Assembly (NCBI GenBank): GCA_965658435.1
Contig: CBFHSE010000036.1
Span: 1-15,185, forward strand
Reading direction: 5' to 3'
Source: JADHLN01 sp965658435
GTDB taxonomy: Bacteria; Pseudomonadota; Alphaproteobacteria; Rickettsiales; JABIRX01
DNA: 15,185 nucleotides
Shown piece by piece: positions 1 through 6,349 of this stretch (position 1 is the first letter of the stretch; every line of letters begins with the position of its first letter). Made by a program: the position numbers and the translations under genes. The notes under the pieces are model-generated. The model saw only the letters and a program-made list of their open reading frames with translations, ran no database searches and was not told the DNA's origin.

Positions 1-726
1 AATATAATGAGCATTGAAGAAGCAAAAAATTCTGGAGCTGTTGCTTTATTTGGCGAAAAATATGATGAAGATGTAAGGGTTCTTACTATGGGGAATTGGC
101 ATAATAGCTTTTTCTCTAAAGAATTATGTGGAGGAACTCATGTAAATGCAACGGGTGATATTGGTTTATTTAAGATAATTAGTGAAAGCTCTATTGCTTC
201 TGGTGTTAGAAGAATTGAAGCAATAACAGGTGAAAAAGCTTTAAAATACCTCCAAGAAAACGAAACTATCATTGAAGAAATTACAGATATCTGTAAATAT
301 CCAAAAAAAGAACTAAGCAGTAATATTCAAAATCTCATTAATAGTAAAAAAGCTTTAGAAAAAGAAATTATTAAATTAAAGCAAAAAAATGCGGCAAATA
401 TAAAAGATGGAGAAGTTCTTTTATTAAAAAAAGAAAAAATATTATTTAAAATAATAAAAGATTTAGAAGTTAAAGATACTAGAGATTTAGCATTTCAATT
501 TAAAAAACAAGATTATGCATTAATAATTTTAATATCTATTTTTAATAATAAATTATCTGTAATAACTTTATCAAATAAAGTTAAATTATTTGATGCAGTT
601 CCTATAACAAAAAAAATTGTTGAAAAATTAGGTGGTAAAGGAGGTGGGGGTAAGGCAGATCTTGCTCAAGGTGGAGCTGCAGATATTAGCAAAATAAAGA
701 ATATTAAAATAGAAGAAATTATCTAG
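1..726 (+). CDS. alaS: Alanine--tRNA ligase, C-terminal part (5' end outside window)
   Basis: This enzyme charges tRNA-Ala with alanine and clears mischarged Ser/Gly through its editing domain. The frame is open from base 1, so the window holds only the last 241 residues of a protein that is about 870-880 residues in the family; the aminoacylation core lies off the left edge. Visible here are the end of the editing domain with the metal-binding CGGTH motif (window residues 43-47, equivalent to E. coli Cys666/His670), a Lys/Glu-rich coiled-coil stretch (about 85-150), and the C-Ala/DHHA1 domain ending in a glycine-rich GGKGGGGKADLAQGG segment typical of AlaS. The ATG at base 7 is an internal Met, not the start. 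The stop is TAG, and the last 8 bases overlap the end of a convergent hypothetical gene. Identification is secure from the editing motif and the C-Ala glycine loop. Confidence 0.97.
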   Translation, partial: NIMSIEEAKNSGAVALFGEKYDEDVRVLTMGNWHNSFFSKELCGGTHVNATGDIGLFKIISESSIASGVRRIEAITGEKALKYLQENETIIEEITDICKYPKKELSSNIQNLINSKKALEKEIIKLKQKNAANIKDGEVLLLKKEKILFKIIKDLEVKDTRDLAFQFKKQDYALIILISIFNNKLSVITLSNKVKLFDAVPITKKIVEKLGGKGGGGKADLAQGGAADISKIKNIKIEEII

Positions 727-1021
727 AAATATTACCATCCTTTGGTCGATTGTAATATTGAGATAGAGGTAATTCATCAGTATTACATTTATAATATTTT
801 GATTTTTTAGGAGGAGGGGTTGAAGCTCCATCTATTGGTGATGAAGCTCTTTTTTTTTGATTAGAAAATTTTCGGGTTATATCTTCACCCTTATTGGGAG
901 TTTTGCTCGCTTTTGGTTTTAATATATCTTTTTCATTTAGGGGGTAATTTGTAAAAATAGGAATTTCAGCAGTAATTTCCTTAAGAATAAAAATAGCAGC
1001 TTGCAACATTTCATTCTTCAT
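719..1021 (-). CDS. Hypothetical protein with basic, proline/serine-rich tail; probably the 3' part of a frameshifted gene
   Basis: I recognise no family. From the first in-frame ATG (bases 1021-1019) this is 100 residues: an N-terminal stretch that could form a helix (MLQAAIFILKEI) followed by a hydrophilic tail rich in Lys, Ser and Pro, including KKRASSPIDG and STPPPKKSK. There is no signal peptide or convincing membrane segment. No Shine-Dalgarno sequence precedes the ATG, and the frame stays open for 57 more codons upstream (to an in-frame TAA at 1195-1193) with coding-like composition. The gene therefore probably started further up and is now out of frame (see the entry at 1022-1224). 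It lies 3' of another unrecognised gene on the same strand and overlaps alaS tail to tail by 8 bases. It could be a truncated remnant, a short independent gene or a lineage-specific secreted protein; the sequence does not decide between these. Confidence 0.5.
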   Translation of the reverse strand: MKNEMLQAAIFILKEITAEIPIFTNYPLNEKDILKPKASKTPNKGEDITRKFSNQKKRASSPIDGASTPPPKKSKYYKCNTDELPLSQYYNRPKDGNISR

Positions 1022-1224
1022 ATCAATTTTTAAATTAGGGTAACGAGGTACTTCACTAACTCTACTTAGCCTATCATCAAATTCTCCTACTAATTCAGAA
1101 GAGATATCTGCTAAATTGATAGAGAATTCTTCTGTATTCCTAATATATTCAAGTAACTTATAATTTTCTTTATCAAAAATATGTTTTGTTTTTTATATGA
1201 TATTTTACCTAAAGTTTCTGTCAT
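1022..1224 (-). pseudogene. Out-of-frame 5' portion of the hypothetical gene at 719-1021
   Basis: An ATG at 1224-1222 reads MTETLGKISYKK and then reaches a run of six A (1194-1189 on the minus strand). Staying in that frame gives a short, unconvincing tail that soon stops. Moving one base back (-1), or adding one A to the run, continues as TKHIFDKENYKLLEYIRN and on without a stop through the 100-residue frame to base 719, for about 168 residues in all. The downstream frame itself has no ATG, GTG or TTG between its TAA at 1195-1193 and the ATG at 1021. A single-base deletion in the A run, slippage during transcription or translation, or a sequencing error would each explain this. There is no clear ribosome binding site before the ATG at 1224, so this start is tentative. 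Confidence 0.4.
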
Positions 1225-1257
1225 TAAAATATTCATTCATAGTTGATTTTATTTGAT

Positions 1258-2154
1258 TTAGATTCCAAGGCTTTTATCAGATGAACTACTTGTATTACCT
1301 ATATATCTATCAGTATTACTAACGCGACCTTTTGCAGCAGAAGATAATGAATTTATCTCAGTCATTGTTTTTTTAACTGTTCGCTGATCTATCTCAAGAC
1401 CACCTTCTTCTCTTGTTCTTTTTCCAGTGGACATACTTGAATACTTTTCTTGAAATCTAGTATTGTATGTTCGACTTTCTAACTGTGATCCTTTTTGACG
1501 TTCTGGCATAATGTCAAGACATTTAAGCGTCCTATTAACATCATCTTCAGTAAAATCATAATAGCTATTTTCTATCTCATGGCTAATTTTATCTCCGCTA
1601 AAATCCTTTTTTAAAGCCAAGACAGAAGTAATTTTTCTACCAGGAAAAATCATGCTAACTAATTTTTCTTGATCTTTTCTTAGAAGGTAAATTTCATCAT
1701 CAACATGCACCAACATAGCTTCATGATATAGATGTGATTTTAATTTATTAAAATTATCTTTTCTATTTTCTTTTAGTTTAAACATCAGCAAAGCAGGGTT
1801 TACAGTGCTTTCATTATATCTAAAATCTTTTTGATCACAAATATAGCTTGCATATAGAGATGCTGTTTCAAAACTGTGCCTGTCTTTAATTTTTATTTCT
1901 TCAAATCCTGCTGGTACCGTTTCAGAAGGTAAAAAAGCACTTATTTCTCTATGCCAACAGTCTGGGTTCTTTTGGTCTAGGTGCTTTAGGTCCTCAAAAT
2001 AAAATTTTCTCTCACCAAGCTTTAACTTAACTTCCTGTTCAATGAACTCTTTTTTAAGATTAGAATAATTTATTGCATTAGTCATCACTTGTTTCTGTAG
2101 TTCAGTATATTTTTCTTCAGCTGGCATATCAGCTGGTTTTTTATCATGTCTCAT
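1258..2154 (-). CDS. Hypothetical protein, 298 aa, hydrophilic, family not recognised
   Basis: I do not recognise this protein. It is 298 residues, soluble by composition, with no signal peptide or membrane segment. The N-terminal 60 residues are charged and probably helical; the middle (about 75-215) is a mixed alpha/beta-looking stretch; the last 80 residues are polar and low in complexity, with KRTREEGG, QRTVKK and a Ser-rich end (TSSSSDKSLGI). The ATG start is supported by AAGAG about 8 bases upstream, and no other frame in this stretch is as long. G+C varies: two 120-base blocks that I counted are 37-39%, two others 24-31%, against 26% in a block of the ubiquinone hydroxylase gene. It sits alone with the broken gene downstream, between alaS and a peroxide-defence operon. 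A lineage-specific or host-interaction protein is possible, but that is inference from size, composition and lack of a known family. Confidence 0.75.
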   Translation of the reverse strand: MRHDKKPADMPAEEKYTELQKQVMTNAINYSNLKKEFIEQEVKLKLGERKFYFEDLKHLDQKNPDCWHREISAFLPSETVPAGFEEIKIKDRHSFETASLYASYICDQKDFRYNESTVNPALLMFKLKENRKDNFNKLKSHLYHEAMLVHVDDEIYLLRKDQEKLVSMIFPGRKITSVLALKKDFSGDKISHEIENSYYDFTEDDVNRTLKCLDIMPERQKGSQLESRTYNTRFQEKYSSMSTGKRTREEGGLEIDQRTVKKTMTEINSLSSAAKGRVSNTDRYIGNTSSSSDKSLGI

Positions 2155-2276
2155 ATCATCATCTCTTAAAATTTAATAAATTATAACATAATATTAAGAT
2201 AAATTAACGTGAAAAACAAAAAATATAATTATAAATTACAATTATAAGTAATTATTTTATAAAATTTATTTTAAAT

Positions 2277-3173
2277 TCAGCAATTTTTATATTTTTCTGA
2301 TGTTTTAGGAATAAAATTCTGATAGTTACAATTTGAAAAAGAAAAAGGAATAGTTTTTTCTCTAATTCCTTTATCAGTAAATTGTGGTACTGCAACATGC
2401 ATATGTAAATGAGGTCCTGATGAATAGCCAGTATTTCCTGAATAACCAATAAATTCTCCAACCCTTACTTTTTGACCTTTTTTCACTTTTACTCCTTTAT
2501 AATTTAAGTGAGCATAAGTAGCTGATGTACCATCATTATGTAAGATTTTTATATAGTTAGATTTACTAGAATATGAAGGGTCATTGCCAGATTCTTTAAA
2601 ATTATCTGCTAAATTAATAACATAACCAGATCTTGCCGCATAAATATAAGTTCCTATATCCATATTCCAATCTACAGCATGCTTCATATTATCCTTATGA
2701 GTTTTTTTTCCATTAAAAGATTGTCCAACTAAGTAAGATTTATTAAAGCCATATGGAAGCCTATATGGGTAATTACTCCTGCTAACTCGATAATCACCAT
2801 ACATCCACGAAAAATTTGTATTATATGATATAGAATTTTTAGTTTTCTTAAATTTAATATTATCTATATCTGCTTTTTGCCTAGAATTTAATATGAATAT
2901 TTTAGGAAATCTTTCAGGATATGCTAATAATGATTTTGGCTCTAAATTAATTTTAACCGAGACAATATATGGAGTCTGGTTAATTACCTGTATTTTACTA
3001 GCAAGATTTTTTTTATTTGTAATTTTTAAACATACTTCCTTTCCCTCACATGAGTCTTTTTTTTCATTAGCAAAAACTAACTCAGCTGAAAATAATAAAA
3101 AAATAACTAAAAATATAGGCATAAAAAAAGGAAAAATTAACCTCCATATTAATATAGAAATTAATTTTTCCAA
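2277..3173 (-). CDS. Secreted M23 (LytM-type) peptidoglycan endopeptidase
   Basis: This is a zinc metallopeptidase expected to cut peptide cross-links of peptidoglycan in the periplasm. The first 34 residues form a long hydrophobic signal peptide, with likely cleavage after ELVFA. The M23 domain covers about residues 160-275 and keeps the metal and catalytic residues: HAVD (His165, Asp168), YAHL (His222) and GPHLHMHV (His255, His257). Four cysteines (42, 48, 282, 298) lie outside the catalytic core and could form two disulfides. The start is TTG at 3173-3171. The next candidate, ATG at residue 18, would leave a signal peptide without a positive N-region and has its nearest SD-like GGAGG too far upstream, so I keep TTG. 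It begins 6 bases after the ahpD stop and so probably shares its transcript. The family call is firm; the exact cleavage specificity is unknown. Confidence 0.93.
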   Translation of the reverse strand: MEKLISILIWRLIFPFFMPIFLVIFLLFSAELVFANEKKDSCEGKEVCLKITNKKNLASKIQVINQTPYIVSVKINLEPKSLLAYPERFPKIFILNSRQKADIDNIKFKKTKNSISYNTNFSWMYGDYRVSRSNYPYRLPYGFNKSYLVGQSFNGKKTHKDNMKHAVDWNMDIGTYIYAARSGYVINLADNFKESGNDPSYSSKSNYIKILHNDGTSATYAHLNYKGVKVKKGQKVRVGEFIGYSGNTGYSSGPHLHMHVAVPQFTDKGIREKTIPFSFSNCNYQNFIPKTSEKYKNC

Positions 3174-3179
3174 TAATTA

Positions 3180-3695
3180 TTATCCAATAAATAATGCAGT
3201 AGCAACAGCATTTATAATAGAAGCAATTCTTATAGTATCTTGAATTGCATTCTTACTAATGCCGTTTTTTTCTAATTGATCTCTATGTGAGTCAATGCAC
3301 ATACCACAACCATTTATTGCAGAAACAGCTAATGAATATAACTCAAAGTCTGTTTTATCAACTGAAGGTTTGGCAATGATATTCATTCTTAACCTTGCGG
3401 GCATTTGTGAATAATCTTTATCACTAGATAAATGTACAAACCTGTAATAAATATTATTCATAGCCATAATAGTTGCGCTTTCCTTTGCGGCTTGAATTTC
3501 ATTTTCTGCAATATTACCATTTGCTTGCAAAAGAACATAATCTACTAAATTTTGGTTTTTTGTAGCATATGCAGAAGCAAGAGCAATGGTGTATATTTGA
3601 TTTATTTTCAAATCAGAATTTGAATCTTCATTAAAGATATTACTTAAATTTAAATCAATATCTTTTGCATAATCATTAAATTCGATCGTCATCAT
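3180..3695 (-). CDS. ahpD: Alkyl hydroperoxide reductase AhpD (CMD-family disulfide reductase)
   Basis: AhpD reduces the oxidised peroxiredoxin AhpC; in mycobacteria it is recharged by lipoylated SucB and lipoamide dehydrogenase. The 171-residue protein has the carboxymuconolactone-decarboxylase fold motif near its C-terminus: NGCGMCIDSH, with redox Cys130 and Cys133 and proton-relay His137, plus Glu118 in DFELY. These are the same residue numbers as in Mycobacterium tuberculosis AhpD, an unusually close match. The gene starts with two adjacent ATG codons; GAGG lies only 2 bases before the first and 5 before the second, so translation may begin at 3692. It follows ahpC with a 7-base gap, and the endopeptidase gene follows it by 6 bases. 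Co-transcription with ahpC fits the known AhpC-AhpD partnership. Confidence 0.95.
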   Translation of the reverse strand: MMTIEFNDYAKDIDLNLSNIFNEDSNSDLKINQIYTIALASAYATKNQNLVDYVLLQANGNIAENEIQAAKESATIMAMNNIYYRFVHLSSDKDYSQMPARLRMNIIAKPSVDKTDFELYSLAVSAINGCGMCIDSHRDQLEKNGISKNAIQDTIRIASIINAVATALFIG

Positions 3696-3702
3696 AACCT
3701 CG

Positions 3703-4251
3703 TTATTTTTGTTCTTTTAAATTAATGGTTTTCTCACCTTGTTGCCAATTACAAGGACATAATTCATCTGTTTGTAATGCATCTAAAACTCTTAGAACTT
3801 CTTTTACATTTCTACCAACATTTAAATCAGTAACCATTGCAAATCTGATAATACCATCAGGATCAACAATATAAGTTGCTCTTTGTGCAACTCCAGCTTC
3901 TTCATCAATAATGCCTAAATTTGCTGATAAATCTCTTTTAATATCAGAAACCATAGGAAATGGTAAGTCTTTAAGTTCTTCTTTACTATTTTTCCATGCA
4001 AGATGAACAAATTCAGAATCTGTGCTTAAGCCCAATATTTGAGCATCTCTTTTCTCAAATTCTTTATTCATTTTACCAAATTCAGCAATCTCAGTTGGAC
4101 ATACAAAAGTAAAATCTTTTGGCCAAAAGAAATATATTTGCCATTTTCCGACATAACTATTATTTCCTATATCATGAAATGCATGTTCTAGGTCATTACC
4201 AATAACAGCTGTTAATTTAAATTCTGGGAATTTGTCGCCAACTCCTAACAT
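3703..4251 (-). CDS. ahpC: Peroxiredoxin AhpC (2-Cys, three-cysteine AhpD-partner type)
   Basis: This thiol peroxidase reduces hydrogen peroxide, organic peroxides and peroxynitrite in the cytoplasm. The 182-residue protein has the peroxidatic site PKDFTFVCPTE with Cys51 and Thr48, the conserved active-site Arg (about 124), and a C-terminal ELCPCNW with Cys165 and Cys167. That pair of C-terminal cysteines is the arrangement of M. tuberculosis AhpC (Cys61, Cys174, Cys176), which works with AhpD rather than AhpF; the adjacent ahpD agrees. The ATG start is preceded by GAGGT 6 bases upstream. The gene is the first of the probable ahpC-ahpD-M23 operon and diverges from oxyR across a 96-base AT-rich gap, the usual layout for OxyR control of peroxide genes. 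Nothing is missing from the protein. Confidence 0.97.
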   Translation of the reverse strand: MLGVGDKFPEFKLTAVIGNDLEHAFHDIGNNSYVGKWQIYFFWPKDFTFVCPTEIAEFGKMNKEFEKRDAQILGLSTDSEFVHLAWKNSKEELKDLPFPMVSDIKRDLSANLGIIDEEAGVAQRATYIVDPDGIIRFAMVTDLNVGRNVKEVLRVLDALQTDELCPCNWQQGEKTINLKEQK

Positions 4252-4347
4252 AATTTACCTCAATAAAAAATTAATTAAGTTTTAAAATAACTAATAATAA
4301 TATATAATAAAAATATATATTTCTTATTATAATAATAATTAAAACTT
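4252..4347. promoter_or_regulatory. Divergent ahpC/oxyR control region with a 10-bp inverted repeat
   Basis: This 96-base, almost pure A/T gap must hold the promoters of both divergent genes. A perfect 10-base inverted repeat, TAAGTTTTAA (4276-4285) and TTAAAACTTA (4339-4348), brackets its centre, and the right arm runs into the first base of the oxyR ATG. OxyR normally binds as a tetramer at its own divergent promoter, so an operator here is expected. The two arms are centred about 63 bases apart, which is wider than a standard OxyR footprint, so I treat the repeat only as a candidate. The AT bias means -10-like hexamers occur by chance, and I do not assign any. Confidence 0.45.
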
Positions 4348-5220
4348 ATGAATACTAGAACATTTAAATTTATAATATATGTAAATGAATATAAAAATTT
4401 TAGTAAAGCAGCAGAAAAAGCTAATGTATCACAACCAGCATTAAGCCAACAAATTGCTAAATATGAGGATCAATTAAATTGCCAAATTTTTGAAAGAAAT
4501 AATAAAAAAGTTATAACTACTGATATTGGTAAAGAAATTATTCAAAATATAAAAGAAATATTGTTAAAAGAGCAAGCTATAAAAGAAATAGCGCAACATG
4601 GTTTAAATTCAGAGATAGGAAATGTTAATATTGCTGCATTCCCAACTCTTGCACCATTTATATTTCCTAAATTAGTTAAAAAATTAAATAAATCATATCC
4701 TAAATTAAAATTATTTTTGATTGAAGATAAAACAGAAATTTTAGTTAAAAAATTATTAAATGGTGAAATAGATATAGCATTTCTAGCTATGCCAGTAAAT
4801 GAAGAGCAATTAGAATATAAATATTTATTTTCTGATAAATTTTTTCTTGCTGTAAATAAAAATCATGAATTGGCACAAAAAGAAAATTTAAAAAAATCAG
4901 ATATTGATAAATTCAAATTATTATTATTAGATGAAGGACATTGCTTAAGAGAACAAGCGATAGAGTTTTGCACTAAAATTGGTATGGGACAGCATAATTT
5001 TAGAGCTTCTACTATTGAAACATTAAGACAAATGGTTATCTCAAATTCAGCAATTACCTTAATACCAGAAATTGCTAAAGATAATGATCAAGATATAAAA
5101 TATTTAGAATTTTCAGATATTAATCCGGATAGAAAAATAGCAGTTTTCTGGCGTAAATCTTATAATAAAAAGCAATTAATAAATAATATTGCAGAATTAT
5201 TTGAGCATAATAAAGCTTAA
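4348..5220 (+). CDS. oxyR: Hydrogen-peroxide sensor OxyR (LysR-family regulator)
   Basis: OxyR senses H2O2 by forming a disulfide and then activates peroxide-defence genes. The protein is 290 residues: a winged helix-turn-helix at about 1-60 (FSKAAEKANVSQPALSQQI is the LysR recognition region) and a substrate-binding-like domain from about 90 on. The sensing site is GHCLREQAIEFC, with Cys199 and Cys208 at exactly the E. coli OxyR positions; this separates it from other LysR regulators. The ATG at 4348 has no recognisable SD. The gene diverges from ahpC, its likely target and probably its own autoregulated partner. At the 3' end it overlaps the convergent YfiH-family gene by 24 bases (5197-5220), so the two transcripts must be complementary there. 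Confidence 0.96.
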   Translation: MNTRTFKFIIYVNEYKNFSKAAEKANVSQPALSQQIAKYEDQLNCQIFERNNKKVITTDIGKEIIQNIKEILLKEQAIKEIAQHGLNSEIGNVNIAAFPTLAPFIFPKLVKKLNKSYPKLKLFLIEDKTEILVKKLLNGEIDIAFLAMPVNEEQLEYKYLFSDKFFLAVNKNHELAQKENLKKSDIDKFKLLLLDEGHCLREQAIEFCTKIGMGQHNFRASTIETLRQMVISNSAITLIPEIAKDNDQDIKYLEFSDINPDRKIAVFWRKSYNKKQLINNIAELFEHNKA

Positions 5221-5970
5221 ATTTCTACCTGTATCTTTGGTGTTATCATGTGTGGCCCTTCTATGTGAAAAGCAAATATCACTATTTTTATAACTATCTA
5301 TTTTAAGGTCATCAATATTATTGATTTGATAATTTTTACAAATATCTATAACAAATTCTCGCAAATCAAATTGAAATTTATTATTATTATTTTTTGTAAA
5401 ATATTTTTTATTATGAACATTTTTCGTAATAAATTTTTGATAAAACTCAAGATCCACCTCATAAGATTCAGCGGTAATTGATGGCATAATTGCAATATGT
5501 AATAAAGAGATATCAGCTCCTAAATTTTGTAATTCCTTTAAAGAATTTTCTATAATGCCATTAATAGCACCGATCCAACCAGCATGAATTGCCGCAATGT
5601 AGGAGATATCTTTGGCATATATTAAAATTGGAACGCAATCTGCTGTAAATACAGAAATAGCTATATTTTTCAGATTTGTAATAATTGCATCAGCATTATA
5701 ATGTAATTTTGCAAATTCTGAGGTTTCTGTAAAAATTAAAACCTTATTGGAATGATGTTGATTGACAGTAATAATTTTATTTACATCAATATTTAAGTCA
5801 TTAGCTAAAATTTTAAAATTCTCTAAAATATGATTTTTATTATCATTACTATTTAAACCAAGATTTAAACTAGAATATACCCCCTTACTAACACCACCAA
5901 TTCTACTGCAATAAGCATGGCTTATTTCTGTGAAATTATTTAGGGCATTACTTTTTATATATTTTAGCAT
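5197..5970 (-). CDS. pgeF: YfiH/PgeF-family polyphenol oxidase (laccase-domain) protein
   Basis: Family members are cytoplasmic zinc/copper-binding proteins. They are reported as purine nucleoside phosphorylase/adenosine deaminase-like enzymes and, for E. coli YfiH (PgeF), as correcting mis-incorporated serine in peptidoglycan precursors. The 257-residue length is normal. Metal ligands are present: His73 in NQHHSNK, Cys112 in TADCVPIL and His129 in IHAGW; the C-terminal SHRR...GRN stretch is also conserved. The stretch before YEV, commonly written as a GP-containing motif, reads IMPSITAESYEV here, so the conserved Gly is replaced. The ATG at 5970 has GAGA 8 bases upstream. The gene converges on oxyR with a 24-base overlap and diverges from rnpB. 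I am sure of the family; which of the proposed activities applies is open. Confidence 0.92.
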   Translation of the reverse strand: MLKYIKSNALNNFTEISHAYCSRIGGVSKGVYSSLNLGLNSNDNKNHILENFKILANDLNIDVNKIITVNQHHSNKVLIFTETSEFAKLHYNADAIITNLKNIAISVFTADCVPILIYAKDISYIAAIHAGWIGAINGIIENSLKELQNLGADISLLHIAIMPSITAESYEVDLEFYQKFITKNVHNKKYFTKNNNNKFQFDLREFVIDICKNYQINNIDDLKIDSYKNSDICFSHRRATHDNTKDTGRNLSFIMLK

Positions 5971-5985
5971 AATAAATTTCTCAAT

Positions 5986-6014
5986 TTTACATTTTTAATT
6001 ATATTTGTTAAATT
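5986..6014 (+). promoter_or_regulatory. Candidate sigma-70-type promoter of rnpB
   Basis: TTTACA (5986-5991, one mismatch to TTGACA) is followed after exactly 17 bases by TAAATT (6009-6014, four of six matches to TATAAT). The predicted start, about 7 bases on, is near 6021, which is the first base of the P1 helix of RNase P RNA. The agreement in position is the main support; the -10 is weak. Confidence 0.45.
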
Positions 6015-6016
6015 AA

Positions 6017-6349
6017 TAAGTGGAAGTGGAGACAATCGCAAGGTTATTCTTGAGGAAAGTCCGGACTCCATGGAGAAACGGTGCTTGGTAACGCCAAGCT
6101 GAGGTAACTCAAGGGAAAGTGCCACAGAAAATATACCGCCAATTAATTGGTAAGGGTGAAATGGCGAGTTAAGAGCTCACCGCATTTTTAGTAATAAAAA
6201 TGGCAGGGTAAACCCCACCGGGAGCAAGACCAAATAGGAATGAATTTATTCTCCATATCTCATTCGGGTTGGTTGCATGAAATTAATAGTGATATTAATT
6301 CTAGATGAATGATTGTTTAAACAGAATCCGGCTTACCCACTTCCATTTA
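6017..6349 (+). ncRNA. rnpB: RNase P RNA, bacterial class A
   Basis: This is the catalytic RNA that removes 5' leaders from pre-tRNAs. Landmarks in order: the 5' P1 strand TGGAAGTGG (6021-6029), the universally conserved GAGGAAAGTCCGG (about 6052-6064), ACAGAAAATATACCGCC (6124-6140), the AAGGGTGAAATGGCG and AGAGCTCACCGC stretch near 6155-6184, CAGGGTAAACCCCACCGGGA near 6204, and the 3' conserved ACAGAATCCGGCTTAC (6321-6336). The end is CCACTTCCA (6337-6345), which pairs perfectly with the 5' strand as P1. Length, about 325-333 nt, is typical. Ends are set from P1 and could differ by several bases; the 3' boundary abuts or slightly overlaps the stop codon of the convergent ctaB. No GC-rich terminator hairpin follows, so the 3' end is probably made by processing or an unrecognised terminator. 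Confidence 0.97.

Noticed and set aside
1189..1195. A AAA AAC programmed -1 frameshift heptamer in the hypothetical gene
   Set aside because: The bases AAAAAAC are present, but the zero frame reads AAA AAA C, not A AAA AAC, so the canonical phasing is wrong; simple A-tract slippage or mutation is more likely.
2233..2252. Short inverted repeat (AATTAC / GTAATT) in the gap after the M23 gene, as a possible terminator
   Set aside because: The stem is only six A/T-rich pairs with no following T run in a useful orientation; this is expected by chance in such sequence.
2893..3243. 116-codon plus-strand open frame opposite the M23 and ahpD genes
   Set aside because: It lies antisense to a well-supported M23 signal peptide and domain and to the end of ahpD; it has no SD and no family features, so it is a shadow of those genes.
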